Positions 53,691 to 64,000 of a DNA stretch of 64,000 nucleotides are shown one piece after another (within the stretch, counting starts at the first letter, position 1; the number at the start of each line of letters is the position of its first letter). Source of the DNA: Strigamia acuminata. Taxonomy: Eukaryota > Arthropoda > Chilopoda > Geophilomorpha > Linotaeniidae. A program made the position numbers and the translations under genes. Below the pieces are notes generated by a model. The model did no database searches. It was not told where the DNA came from and saw only the letters and a list, made by a program, of their open reading frames with translations. Location of the stretch: positions 11,124,427 to 11,188,426 of the forward strand of contig OX442315.1 of assembly GCA_949358305.1 (NCBI GenBank). Reading direction: 5' to 3'.

Positions 53691-54284
53691 TTTTTTAATT
53701 TTAAAACGTATTACAATTTATTTCCAAATATTTACATGTAAATATTTTTATTATTTCATGAAAATAAATCCCATGAAAATAAATTACATGAAATTTTCAT
53801 AAAAATCTCGATTAGAAAAGTGAGCAAAATTCACAGAAGGCAATGATACAAGCTCGCATCAATGTCGTGGTTGTTACAAATAATAAAACCAAATTAAAAT
53901 GTTAAAATACCGAATTTGCATCACCTTTTTGTTTCATTAAACTCCAACAATGATATTCTAATTAAGCTTTGAAGTAAAATTGATAGAACCAACCCCATAT
54001 TTACCAAATGTAAAATTTTTAGTTTTTATGTTTGAAACGTTGCCAGCTGTTGATAAACTAATACATTAACTTTCCAAGTCATTTCCAAGCAATTTAAATT
54101 TAATGTAAATGTCTAATTTACACACAAAATTTTAGAACTGTGTAAATACAATGTTAAATGTCTAATTTTTGTTCGATGTTACAACAACTTTATAAAAACT
54201 GTAAAGCTAACATTCAAACATAAATTTTTGGAACATTTACAATTTCTAAAGCCATATGTTTTTCCAGTATAAAAAAAACAATTT

Positions 54285-54700
54285 TTGATTTATAGCGACA
54301 TAAAAATTAAATTAAAGTGCAAGTACTTCCCGGAGGAAAATCATGGAAACCTATTTTAAAATGAATACAAATCGTCACTTATCACGACACGGGGAAAACT
54401 GGTCTCTTGACCTTCAATTTGCACTATTAATGGCCTCTCTATACTATTTTGGTACCATGATACGCACAAAAAATAAAACAAAAGAAAAAACTACGCCCTC
54501 TTGTGTTTTACACTTGTTTTTGGCCTTGAGTTCTTTTCCTCCCAGTTGCTAAAATATCATCAGAACAATGAGGACAAAGTTCAGCAAACAGCATGTCGTT
54601 ATTACAGTTATTTCCTCGTTTTATACAGCTTCTTTGCTACATTGCAATACTGTACTCCTATTGGCAGAAGCATTGCAGGGAAGTGTTGCAGAAAACGCCA
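54285..54700. repeat. Duplicated upstream block shared with R1
   Basis: About 350-400 bp align with 10,540-11,030 in the same orientation relative to the gene (TTCCCGG-GGAAAATCA, TCACGACACGGGGAAA, AACAATGAGGACAAAGTTCA). It marks the upstream edge of the R1/R2 segmental duplication. Confidence 0.65.
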
Positions 54701-55227
54701 TGATTTCTTGCCCATGCCCATAATGCATATCAAATTAGGGTTTTAAGATTAATATAGTGCCAGACTATTTTTTTGCAAGCATGTACACTGCAGTTAAGAC
54801 ATTTCCGTTTTCTAAAATATCCTCAATGATCTCTGAATACTGTAATTTCCTTCTGACATAGTTTTTGTGGTTTTTCCCTTTTTGCTGCAATAATTACACT
54901 ACAATATAGAAGTTAATTATATGGTTTTGATCGTAAAAAGAAATGATACTAGATTTGTAGTTTAATAGCACCGGCAAAAAGCATTATTACTGTCATTAAG
55001 TTGTTTTTTTAAATATTTTACAATAAGTTAAATAGAAATGTCGATATTTCCTGGATGTATTGCTGATGTTACTTTCTGTATTATACGCATTTGTCTATAT
55101 ATAGTAGTTTTCCTTAATAGAAGTGTTCATTGGTCTGATTGCAATGATAATAATTTTTGTACAAAATTGTGATTAGGAATCCAAGAAAATACAAATTTAG
55201 ATGTTTCAACAATTTTTCTGCATTTAG
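54701..55227. other. Intergenic region before the pore-forming cluster
   Basis: AT-rich sequence. I see no gene or repeat that I can support. Confidence 0.4.
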
Positions 55228-55375
55228 ATGCAACATTACTGTGTGGAGTGATAATATAAAATATAAAATAGTGGAGAAAACTGTTGAAAAATCGGGTAAT
55301 GTTTACGCACAATGGTTCCACAATTCCTAATCTGTTCTTATTGTAACATGTGACTGAGTACAGCAGAGAGGTTTG
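55228..55375 (+). pseudogene. Dead exon 3 of an aerolysin-like gene
   Basis: After a preserved acceptor (TTTAG|A) the frame reads as a decayed version of exon 3 of the downstream genes (VWSDNIKY, VEKTVEKSGNVYAQWFHNS, then a stop and a second stop after TCD). No other exon of this copy is recognisable. It shows that the cluster once had at least a fourth member. Confidence 0.75.
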
Positions 55376-57287
55376 TGACCGAATCACGGCACCAACACAG
55401 AACCCACACGGTTAGTCCAATCCCACTCCGCCAGGTGGAGTTTATGGTTAAGGGATAGTGACCCTGATGACATCCCATCCGTCACTACCTCAATAACCCA
55501 GTACCATGAGTGATCCATAGGTTAAGGGACTGCTGTTTAGGCATTCCCGTGCCCTAATGGCGTCCGTTCACTCTCACAGAAAAATTAATTAAAATTGCAA
55601 ATATCTCGAGAACGAAAGCTCGGATCGTCAAAAACTAAACACCAAACGAAAAAGCGGATAAAACTGCACCAGAAACGTTAATTAATTACAATCGAGTATG
55701 AATTAGGAATTATCGATTTGGCCTTCACTTATGAAACGTTGACTCATTAGCGATCACCGATCCCACGACGAGGTTGTCATTATGTTTCGATTGAAAAGGA
55801 AAGTGGAAAGAAAAACAGACAGTATGAGTTATCATTTTGTGCATTCTTTCCGGGAAATATTAACGTCACTTGCTGAATGCGATAATAAGCTGTTGTATTA
55901 TACACATTAAGGAAATTTAAAAGAATTGTGCAATTTCACGTTCTAATACACTTTTGACATCTGTAGGAATTGAAGTGAAAATTATTGCTAATAAGCTCAG
56001 GTAACATATTATTAAAGTAATGAAAATTTGCACAGATTATCAAAATGAATGATTATTTGCACAATTACCGGTATGTAAATTTTGATCTTGGGATCAATTT
56101 ACTTTTCCTATTGTAAAAACCGTGAGGTTTTAGAAGTTTTTATTTTGTTTTATCTCTTGATTTAATGTTTTTCATTTATTTCATGTGTTTAAAATATTGC
56201 ATTTTGTTTTGAAAATGATTTTTACTTATTATATTTTTATTTCATTGTTTTGCATTTCTTAAGCATTTTAAATATGCATTTTGTGTGTTATTTGAAATAA
56301 AGCCTCAGTATGAAGTATAACTAACCTAAGACTGTGTATGTGTGTGTGTTCTTCTTCACCATCAAGTGCCATTTGCAATTTCTTCAAATATACAACTTTT
56401 CAATTAGGATTTCAACTTGTTATTAGGACTTTAGACATCTCATCATTTGCAATTTGAGAACTAGTGTCACATTTGAACATAATATAATTTTCTTATTATT
56501 GAATAAATAAATAAATAAATAAATAAGGGTTACAGCAGAACATCGATTATCCAAACTAATTGGGAGACATAGGTTTTCATAAAACCAATTTGTTTGCATA
56601 AGATTTGGCCAAGGACACAGTTGACGTTCTTTGGTTGGGCTCCTCTTGACAGGTGAGTTGTCATTAATTTATGTATATTTTATTTTAATTTGAATAGGTG
56701 GAAATTATGTAAGGAGGAAACAGGACAGAGAACAAAAGTATGAATTCTCAAGTTGTGTTGAATTTAAATTTAAATACAACCACCAATTGGTTTAAAATAA
56801 CCCAATTCAAGCAAACATAATGAAGTTATAGTCGTATTTAAAATGAAATGCAAAAGAAAAATATTTATTAGTATTTTGTTTATTATTTGCGGGAAATATT
56901 CAAATCGGGAAGCAATAAATTCACTGATGAATATTTTTATTTAAAAAAAAAAAATCAAAAAAAAAAACATCCAAATTGTGCAATTTAATTTTGCTTATGT
57001 AACTAAATTTGACGTCAGTATTCTGACAAAAGTAAAAAATAATTCTAAACATTTACATAGTATTTATAATTTGCACAAAAAACTAAATGTAATGTTTGTG
57101 TTTGATGTAATGTGTGTGGTTGTTATACTACTTTTGACATATCATTAATTCAACCGACTCTTAAGAGTTCTTTCAAACAGAAATCAACACCTTTTATGCT
57201 GAACTGCACCTGTTACGGGTATTAAATGCCGTTAAACGATGGTTCAGTTTGCTTTTCATCTTTCATCAGCTGCAAGTTGCAGTCGAA
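55376..57287. other. Intergenic region with small repeats
   Basis: No gene is supported. It holds a copy of a dispersed repeat (about 55,598-55,665, CTCGAGAACGAAAGCTCGGA) also found inverted at about 6,260-6,330, a (TAAA)n microsatellite at about 56,500-56,526, and A-runs near 56,945-56,970. About 55,380-55,580 differs in composition from its surroundings and may be a transposon fragment. Confidence 0.5.
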
Positions 57288-58444
57288 ATGAATTTCCTGC
57301 ATCTCTTCGTTTGTTTTGCAGCAACAATTATTTCTAGTTTGGTTTTTAAAACGGAAAATAAGTAAAATTGTGTTATATAATATCATTTTTTTTATCAGGT
57401 ATTGGTTCTGAGGTTGATCTTGACGATTTTGATCAAGTTGCAAAGGCATATGTAGAAGCTAAGGAAAAGGAATTTGGAAGGACTTGTAAGTGGTACGACT
57501 TGTACGGCAAGAATTCTCACCTAACGAGTAATCCAAAATACCACCAGTAAGTTAATTAAAATTAAAAAAAAAAAAGTTTGCAACTATAATATTATAAATA
57601 GACGTTTCTTATGTAATTAAATACAGATACCAAATTAAAGTTTGGTCCGATCACTTGGAGTATGGAAAAGTAGACAAAACAATTGAGAAACCAGGACACA
57701 TTTATACTCAATGGTACCACAACTCTCAATCTGTGCCAATCACGGCTGAATTTTCGAGGGAAGTGCAGTTGAAAAGTTCATACACGTGGAGCACGTCGAC
57801 CAAATTCAACATAAATCATCAAATAGATGTGTGTAAATTTTTTGACAAAAAAATTGCATTTTTAAAAGATTTTTTTTCGTCTTTATTAGGTCAGTGTTGG
57901 AGTACCTCAAATCTTTTTGGGAGTAAATGTAAAGATTAACACGTCTCTGGAACTGAAAAGCAGTAAATCACAAACGGTTGAGGAAACTGAAACGTATGGA
58001 GTCAAAAACATCCTCACAATTCCTCCGAAAAAGTCTGTGAAAGCTGAGTTTATTGTCACAGAAAAGGACATGCAGGTGAGAAACTCGAATTATATTTGAT
58101 ATTTTTAACTAGAAAAGTGCATCGTTTCTGTTTTGTAGATTCCGTGGGAAGCTGATGTTGAAATAAAAGGTTTTATCGCAATGTGGTTTGATCCAAAATA
58201 TGATGGACATTGGTTGTGGTTTCATCCCATCACTTGGCTAAACACCGCCAAATACCGATTTAAGCCGCCGGATAGCCTGGCTTATCGCACTAAGGGAATG
58301 TTCAGAGGTTTAAGAGGAGTTGATTCGGTTCTTAAAACTTCCGAATACGATGTGACGGATTTTTATCCAAATAATTCTCCTCGAAGATTTCGAAATGCGA
58401 CGAAAGTTACATACACCAAACCTATTCTTGTAAAATTGGATTGA
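57288..58444 (+). CDS. Aerolysin-like secreted pore-forming protein A (296 aa)
   Basis: Five exons: 57288-57336, 57399-57546, 57627-57828, 57890-58075 and 58139-58444. Exon 1 encodes only the signal peptide (MNFLHLFVCFAATIIS) and ends in phase 1 at TCTA|GTTTGG. Later joins are phases 2, 0 and 0. The protein looks like the spherulin-2A-like branch of the aerolysin/ETX-MTX2 beta-pore-forming superfamily. It has a Ser/Thr-rich strand region (SSYTWSTSTKFNINH) and alternating polar/hydrophobic strands around VSVGVPQIFLGVNVK that would form the membrane hairpin. The conserved family segment PPKKSVKAEFIVTEKDM then IPWEADV follows, with an aromatic-rich WLWFHPI stretch. Polyadenylation signal AATAAA at 58,456. 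It probably acts outside the cell on membranes. Target unknown. Confidence 0.8.
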
Positions 58445-58461
58445 TTATCTGTGACAATAAA

Positions 58462-58973
58462 CTGACGTTATGTCATGTAATAAATGACATTTCTCGTATT
58501 TTAATGCATATAAATGAGAATTTGATTTGTTTTTATATTTTTCATTGGTTTAATCACCCCAAAACATGTAAATCAAGAACAGTAAACACTAAACACACAA
58601 CTTGCTTGCCCGTAGTAATAAAATCCTTAAATGTCAAAGTTGATACACAAATAAACATCCGGTATCATTTTGGCAGTAATATATGGATAGAAATTAATAA
58701 AAGATGTAATATTAACTGTAAATAACATCTGGTAATGAAAATTTGCAGGGTTAACCGAAAAGTGATGTTTGTATTGGAGTACCGTAGTGTTACTGCAATT
58801 CTTGCATAAGTTTTGACACATGATTAATTTATCTGTATATTAATAACACACGTTTTTCATTCAAATAAAAATCAACATTTTTTTAGTGCTGATCTGCAAG
58901 AATGTAAATAGTACTTAAGGCATTAATAACTGTGGTTCATTTTGGTGTTCCTCTCACATCGGTTGCAGCCAAA
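58462..58973. other. Intergenic region A-B
   Basis: About 58,650-58,860 aligns with 61,500-61,740 upstream of gene C (shared CAGTAATA-ATGGAT, CATCTGGTAAT, TGTTTGTATTGGAG, TTTTGACACAT). This marks the tandem duplication unit. Conserved blocks near the start codon (GTAAATAG-A-TTAAG) may hold the core promoters of B and C. Confidence 0.5.
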
Positions 58974-60231
58974 ATGAATTTTCTGCACGTTTCCTTTTGT
59001 TTTGCCACAATAATTAGTTCTAGTTGGGTTCTTAAACTTAAAATACATTGGATTGTGTTAATAACATTCATATAAAACATTATATTTTATTAGTTGTTGC
59101 CTCTGAAGTTGATCTTGACGATTTTGATCAAGTTGCGAAGGCGTACGTGGAAAGTAAAGAAAAGGAATATGGAAGGACTTGTACATGGTATGACATGTAT
59201 GGCAAGCATTACAAGCTGACTCGTGATCCAAATTACCACAAGTAAGTTGAAATTTAATAAAATACATTCTTGAATTTCATTTTTTTATAATTGAATACTA
59301 AACTAACATTAAATCAGTTGCAACACAAGTGCGCATGTAAATTGATGTTTCTTATGTAATTAAATGCAGATACCAAATCAAAGTTTGGTCCGATCACATA
59401 GAATACGGAAAAATAGACAAGACAATTGAGAAACCAGGACACATTTATACTCAATGGTACCACAATTCTCAATCTGTGTCAATCACGGCTGAATTTTCAA
59501 GGGAAGTGCAGATGAAAAGTTCATACACGTGGAGCACGTCGACCAATTTCAATATAAATCATCAAATTGATGTGTGTAAAATTTGCAACAAAAAAATGCG
59601 TTTTCAAAGCATTTTTTCATCCTTTTTAGGTTAGTGTTGGAGTACCTGAAATCTTTTTGGGCGTGAATGTAAAGATAAACACGTCTTTGGAACTGAAAAG
59701 CAGTAAATCACAAACAGTTGAAGAAACTGAAACGTATGGAGTAAGAAACATCATCACAATTCCTCCGAAGAAGTCTGTCAAAGCGGAATTTATTGTCACA
59801 GAAAAGGACATGCAGGTGAGAAACTCGAATTATATTTGACATTTTGAACTAGAAATCCTATTTCACATCGTTTTGCTTTATTATTTGATTAAAGGATTTT
59901 AAAATTGCATCGTTTCTGTTTGCAGATTCCGTGGGAAGCTAATGTGGAAATAACTGGTTATATCGCAATGTGGTTTGAGCCACAACATAACAAACATTGG
60001 CTGTGGTTTCATCCCATCAGTTGGCTACACACCGATAAATATCAATTAGAGTATCCTGACCGCCTGGTTTATCGCACTAAGGGAATGTTCAGAGGTTTAA
60101 GAGGAGTTGATTCGGTTCTTAAAACTTCCGAATACGATGTGACGGATTTTTATCCAAATAATTCTCCTCGTCGATTCCAAAATGCGACTAAAGTGACATA
60201 CACCAAACCTATTCTTGTAAAATTGGATTAA
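58974..60231 (+). CDS. Aerolysin-like secreted pore-forming protein B (296 aa)
   Basis: Exons 58974-59022, 59094-59241, 59370-59571, 59630-59815 and 59926-60231, with the same lengths and phases as gene A. Signal peptide MNFLHVSFCFATIIS. The last two exons are nearly identical to gene A (the segment around FRGLRGVDSVLKTSEYDV is unchanged), while intervening introns and exon 2 differ more, which suggests recent gene conversion or very recent duplication. Same family reasoning as gene A. Two AATAAA signals follow at 60,244 and 60,257. Confidence 0.8.
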
Positions 60232-60262
60232 TCATGTACGAAGAATAAATTGTTGCAATAAA

Positions 60263-61808
60263 CTGATGTATGTCAGATAATAAATAAAATTTCTTGTGTG
60301 TGGATGCTTAAAAATGAAAATGAATTGGTTTTTAATATTTCGTTATGAGTTTCTATGATGTCATTAATGTATGAGCGTCACCTGGCGCACTGTGTTTATA
60401 TCGTTTCAAAATCATACGCAAATTTTTGTCATAGTTTGTGGCGATTTGGGAGAACGAGGGCAAAATGAAAGTCAAATTTGACAGAATTTGTGGTACCTTG
60501 CGACACAGAGGCGAAAATGAAACGTCAAATTTTGCCAGGATTTATGGCAATTTTAAAAAGAAGGATTCAAAATCAAACAAACACGAATTTTGCCAGGATT
60601 TGTGGCAATTTTGAAAACAAGGTTGAAAACAAGGTGGTTCAAAATCAAACGTCAAATTTGCCAGGATTTGTGGCATTTTGGGAGCGAGGAAACAAAACGA
60701 AATGAGAAATTTGCCAGAATTCACGGTGTCTCGCAAGACTGGAGACGAAAATAAAACGCAATTTTTGTCAGGATTTGTGACACTTTGGGAGAGAGGGAGT
60801 TCAAAATTAAATGCGAAATTTGCCAGAGTTTGTGGCACGAATGCGATACAGCAGTTAGTCAGTCTGAATCGTCTGACAACTGCCGTTCTGGTGCATTTCC
60901 CGCGAGAGCCCTGAATGTCACACAATTCCGCCAAGCTGAGCTGGCCTCTATGACGTTGAGGCGGCGTTTCCATTCACCCTTCGTTGGTGGAGGGTAATTT
61001 GAGCACAGAATGAAGGGCATTGATTTGAACACCACTACTTCGCTCGTGTGCTTGGTCGGAATTTTAATCCGTTTACCTTCCAAGAGGCGCAACAAGACCT
61101 CGCGCTTGAAGCCGCACATCCATCTCAATCTTCAGATATTCATAAAAAACATTATACATCTTCAAAACAGTTAAATGAGGTTTAGAAATAATTGCATAAA
61201 TAATTAAAAATTGTTTTATCTGAATAAATGTTTCTTTCAGAGGTGAATATTTTATTCATTTTATACTTCAGCATTGCAGAAAAGAATAGTGGCAGTTGAA
61301 AGTTAAAATTCTTTCCAAATTGCAAACTCTGATGTGAATATCATCAGTTTTCTAACTACGTATAATTTTGTTGTTAAATTGTTGGTAAGACGAGATCAGT
61401 CCAAACTTTATCCATTATGGACAAAAATAAAAGGGAAATGGTCAAAATTGAAAAATTGTCTTTTTAATCAGGCAAAAACATTTTTATCAGCAATTTAAGG
61501 TACAAAATGAATAGAATGTATCATTTTGACAGTAATACATGGATGAAAATTAATAGAGGTTGAAATACAGAGCATTTAACGGTAAATACCATCTGGTAAT
61601 AAATAAAAATATGCATGGTTAACCAAAATGTAATGTTTGTATTGGAGCAGTGTTAATCCAATACTTATGTTACTTTTGACACATCATTAATAACACACAT
61701 TTTCATTTAAACAAAAATCAACATTTTTATTGCTGAATCGCAATAATGTAAATAGCATTTAAGACATTGATAATTTTTAATCATTTTGGTTTTCCTCCGG
61801 CAGCCAAA
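60263..61808. other. Intergenic region B-C with minisatellite
   Basis: About 60,420-60,845 is a degenerate tandem repeat of about 60-70 bp per unit around TTTGCCAGGATTTGTGGCA (at least six units, with variants TTTGACAGAATTTGTGG and TTTGTCAGGATTTGTGA). About 60,850-61,140 is GC-richer with no supported gene. From about 61,490 onward the sequence matches the A-B spacer. Open frames across the minisatellite come from its periodicity. Confidence 0.6.
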
Positions 61809-63483
61809 ATGAATTTCCTCCACATTTCCTTTTGTTTCGCCACAATAATTGGTTCTAGTTGAGTTAATAAACCTAAAATACATTGAATTGTGTTAATACC
61901 ATTCATATTAAACATTATATTTTATTAGTTGTCGCCTCTGAAGTCAATCTTGACGATTTTGACCAAGTTGCTAAAGCCTATGCAGAAGGAAAGGCCAAAG
62001 AGTATGGAAGAAGTCTCGCGTGGTATGACATATATGGCAAACATCACTCTCTACAGCGTGATCCAAACTACCACCAGTAAGTAAAAATTTGTTCAAAAAT
62101 ACTGTGACTAGAATGGTTTTTGCCAATGTAACCAGGGTACTGGTTATCCTGGTTTGGGACGCATACTCACGTAAATAATGACAAGAGACTCCATATTGTT
62201 GGTCTTTAATACGTTTGTCTAGAAGTTGGAGAATCCCGTCACCCGCGTGCAGGGGTATCGTACTGGCACGCCGCACCGGCAAACGACCCGTCACACACAC
62301 GCTGTGAACACCATTATGACGAGATTGATTAAACATAACATTCGGGTCGTACTACTGAGCGTCGCAGTGGTGAATGGTGAGGACAGCAGAGTCAGCACAG
62401 GGCACGGTTGCCCTTGCGGGGGTCAGGACCTTCTTAACACGTCTTCTCTCTTCGATGGTCACGCTCCCTCTCTCTGTTTCTCTTTCTCTCTACACCACAC
62501 CACTCAGCTCCCTTCTTCCCTCGGTCAGTCCACCCGTGAAGGAGATAACCTTAGGGCCACTGGGCGGTGTGTGGCAGTAACGTAGGTCACCGTGGGTGGC
62601 CAACCGGTCACAATACTCATTTTGCTTTTTTGTTTCCTTCTAACTAAATACAGATACAAAGTTGAAGCTTGGTCCGATCATGTGGAATACGGAAAAGTAG
62701 ACAAAACAATTGAGAAACCAGGACACATTTACAGTCAATGGTACCACAACTCTCAATCTGTTCCAATCACAGCGGAATTTTCGAGAGAAGTCGAGTTGAA
62801 AAGTTCATATTCATGGAGCACATCAAGTAATTTCAGGATGAATCATCAAATAGATGTAAATATTTTATTTTGCCAAGAAAATGTTGCATTTTTTAAAGCA
62901 TTTTTCATCCTTTTTAGGTCAGTGTTGGAGTGCCTGAAATCTTTTTGGGAATAAATGTAAAAATAAACACTACTGTCGAACTCCAAAGCAGCAAATCTAA
63001 AACAGTTGAGGAAACTGAAAAATATGGAGTGAAAAACATCATTACAATTCCTCCAAAAAAGTCGGTGAAAGCAGAATTTATTGTCACAGAAAAGGACATG
63101 CAGGTGAGAAACTACAATTATACACGACATTTCTAACTAAAAATCTTATTTCATGTCGTCTTTCTTTCTTGCAGATTCCATGGGAAGCTGATGTGCATCT
63201 AACTGGCTATATCGCCATGTGGTTTGAGCCAAAACATGACGGACATTGGTTGTGGTTTCATCCGCTCATGTACCTAGCCAACCAGAAATACCAGCTTGTG
63301 GGCTTTGACCGATTGGTTTACCGCACTAAAGGAATGTTTAGAGGCTTAAAAGGAATCGATTCAGTCCTTAAAACTACTGAATACGAGGTGACGGATTTTT
63401 ATCCAAGTAATAATGCTCCTCGTCGGTATCAAAATTCAACGAAAGTCACGTACACCAAACCTATTCTTGTAAAATTGGATTAA
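61809..63483 (+). CDS. Aerolysin-like secreted pore-forming protein C (297 aa)
   Basis: Exons 61809-61857, 61929-62076, 62654-62855, 62918-63103 and 63175-63483. Same architecture as A and B but more diverged: exon 2 reads VNLDDFDQVAKAYAEGKAKE and the last exon has one extra codon (YPSNNAPRRY). Signal peptide MNFLHISFCFATIIG. Intron 2 is enlarged to 577 bp by an insertion. Key family segments are intact, so the gene should be functional. AATAAA at 63,509. Confidence 0.8.
62127..62612. mobile_element. Insertion in intron 2 of gene C, possible solo LTR
   Basis: About 486 bp of GC-richer sequence with ends TGTAACC...GGTCACA, absent from the same intron of genes A and B (which are 80 and 128 bp). 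The TG..CA ends suggest a solo LTR, but I find no matching target duplication, so the class is uncertain. Confidence 0.45.
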
Positions 63484-63514
63484 TCATGTATGATGACTTA
63501 ATTGTTGCAATAAA

Positions 63515-63778
63515 CTAACGTATGTTAAATAAAAAAAATATTTCTTGTATCTGGATGCATAAAAATGAGGTTTGCTTTTATATTTTATATTACCTTAATT
63601 GTATCTAAGGTGAGTTTCAAATGTTCACCGTCTTCATTTAGATTTCTTGGTCAATGCATATTGAAATGGATGGATGAATGGATCACTGTTGGGCACACGC
63701 ATCTAGATCTGTGACCCAACATCAGTGTTCTCACCGATCATGGATCTACATCCGCAGCTTCGGCTGAGATCCAAAACC
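63515..63778. other. Downstream flank of gene C
   Basis: AT-rich 3' flank, with ATGGATGGATGAATGGATC near 63,666. No gene seen. Confidence 0.4.
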
Positions 63779-63786
63779 TTGGTGTA

Positions 63787-63952
63787 CAGTGCTGGACTGG
63801 CCCGGCGGGCTACCGGGAATTTCCCGGTGGCCTGTGGCCTGGTGGCCCGGTGACGGGCCCACCATGGACCGTCCCTGGCACACTGTAGCCTGTCCCTGTG
63901 GCCCTACCCATCTAGATTTCCTGGTACTAAATTTGTACCCAGTCCAGCCCTG
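63787..63952. mobile_element. hAT-type MITE, 166 bp
   Basis: Terminal inverted repeats CAGTGCTGGACTGG (63,787) and CCAGTCCAGCCCTG (to 63,952), one mismatch. Perfect 8-bp target duplication TTGGTGTA at 63,779-63,786 and 63,953-63,960. The 8-bp duplication and CAG...CTG ends are typical of the hAT superfamily. It is internally GC-rich and palindromic with no coding capacity. The perfect duplication implies recent insertion. Confidence 0.88.
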
Positions 63953-64000
63953 TTGGTGTAACAAGGTATTACGTGAGAAGGTTTGATAGCTGAGGTATTG

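Noticed and set aside
60478-60914. Small protein genes at 60.4-60.9 kb
   Set aside because: The frames follow a degenerate 60-70 bp tandem repeat and run on both strands. No start context or domain.
62127-62612. A definite solo LTR in gene C intron 2
   Set aside because: TG..CA ends are present but flanking bases (GCCAA and ATACT) do not match, so the class is left open.

Overview
The window is eukaryotic. Genes are split by short GT-AG introns (mostly 55-65 nt in the repeat genes). They use AATAAA polyadenylation signals and TATA-box promoters, and are interspersed with LTR retrotransposons and small DNA transposons. There is no bacterial signature. The pore-forming protein family at the right end (spherulin-2A-like, aerolysin/ETX-MTX2 fold) and the compact introns suggest an invertebrate animal, probably an arthropod (a myriapod or chelicerate is possible). 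This assignment is inference. || Layout: (1) 0.5-10.2 kb, minus strand: gene R1, a secreted protein of about 1,709 aa made of one-exon-one-domain repeats (4 diverged N-terminal domains, 8 homogenised 132-aa domains, a half domain with a hydrophobic C-terminus). Its introns hold a degraded domain exon, a foldback repeat and a mariner-like element with plant-type ends. (2) 12.1-12.5 kb: a stray copy of the R1 3' flank, a possible trace of a lost paralogue. (3) 12,924-32,601: a Ty3/gypsy retrotransposon with 1,139-bp LTRs, an AGTC target duplication, a tRNA-Pro type PBS, gag, pol in the -1 frame behind an A-AAA-AAC slippery site, and an unusual third ORF. A 6,728-bp Ty1/copia element with intact coding capacity (465-bp LTRs, GGATT duplication, tRNA-iMet PBS) interrupts ORF3. 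Each gypsy LTR carries seven hairpins that share one core and have unrelated but paired outer stems. (4) 33.5-52.3 kb, minus strand: gene R2, a paralogue of R1 predicted at about 4,525 aa. Its centre is 26 consecutive 411-nt exons, each followed by a 56-nt intron, in a perfect 467-bp register. (5) 53-55 kb: AT-rich satellite and the duplicated upstream flank. (6) 55.2-63.5 kb, plus strand: three five-exon genes and one dead exon of a secreted aerolysin-like pore-forming family. (7) 63.8 kb: a 166-bp hAT-type MITE with a perfect 8-bp target duplication. || How the genes may work together: R1 and R2 are both secreted, very long and repetitive, and share promoter, leader intron and first exons. 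They behave like structural or secretion-product proteins (glue, silk, slime or egg coat are candidates). The neighbouring pore-forming proteins are also secreted. A joint role in a defensive or venom-like secretion is an attractive but untested idea. The repeat domain resembles nothing I can name, and I regard it and the LTR hairpin array as the two most novel items.
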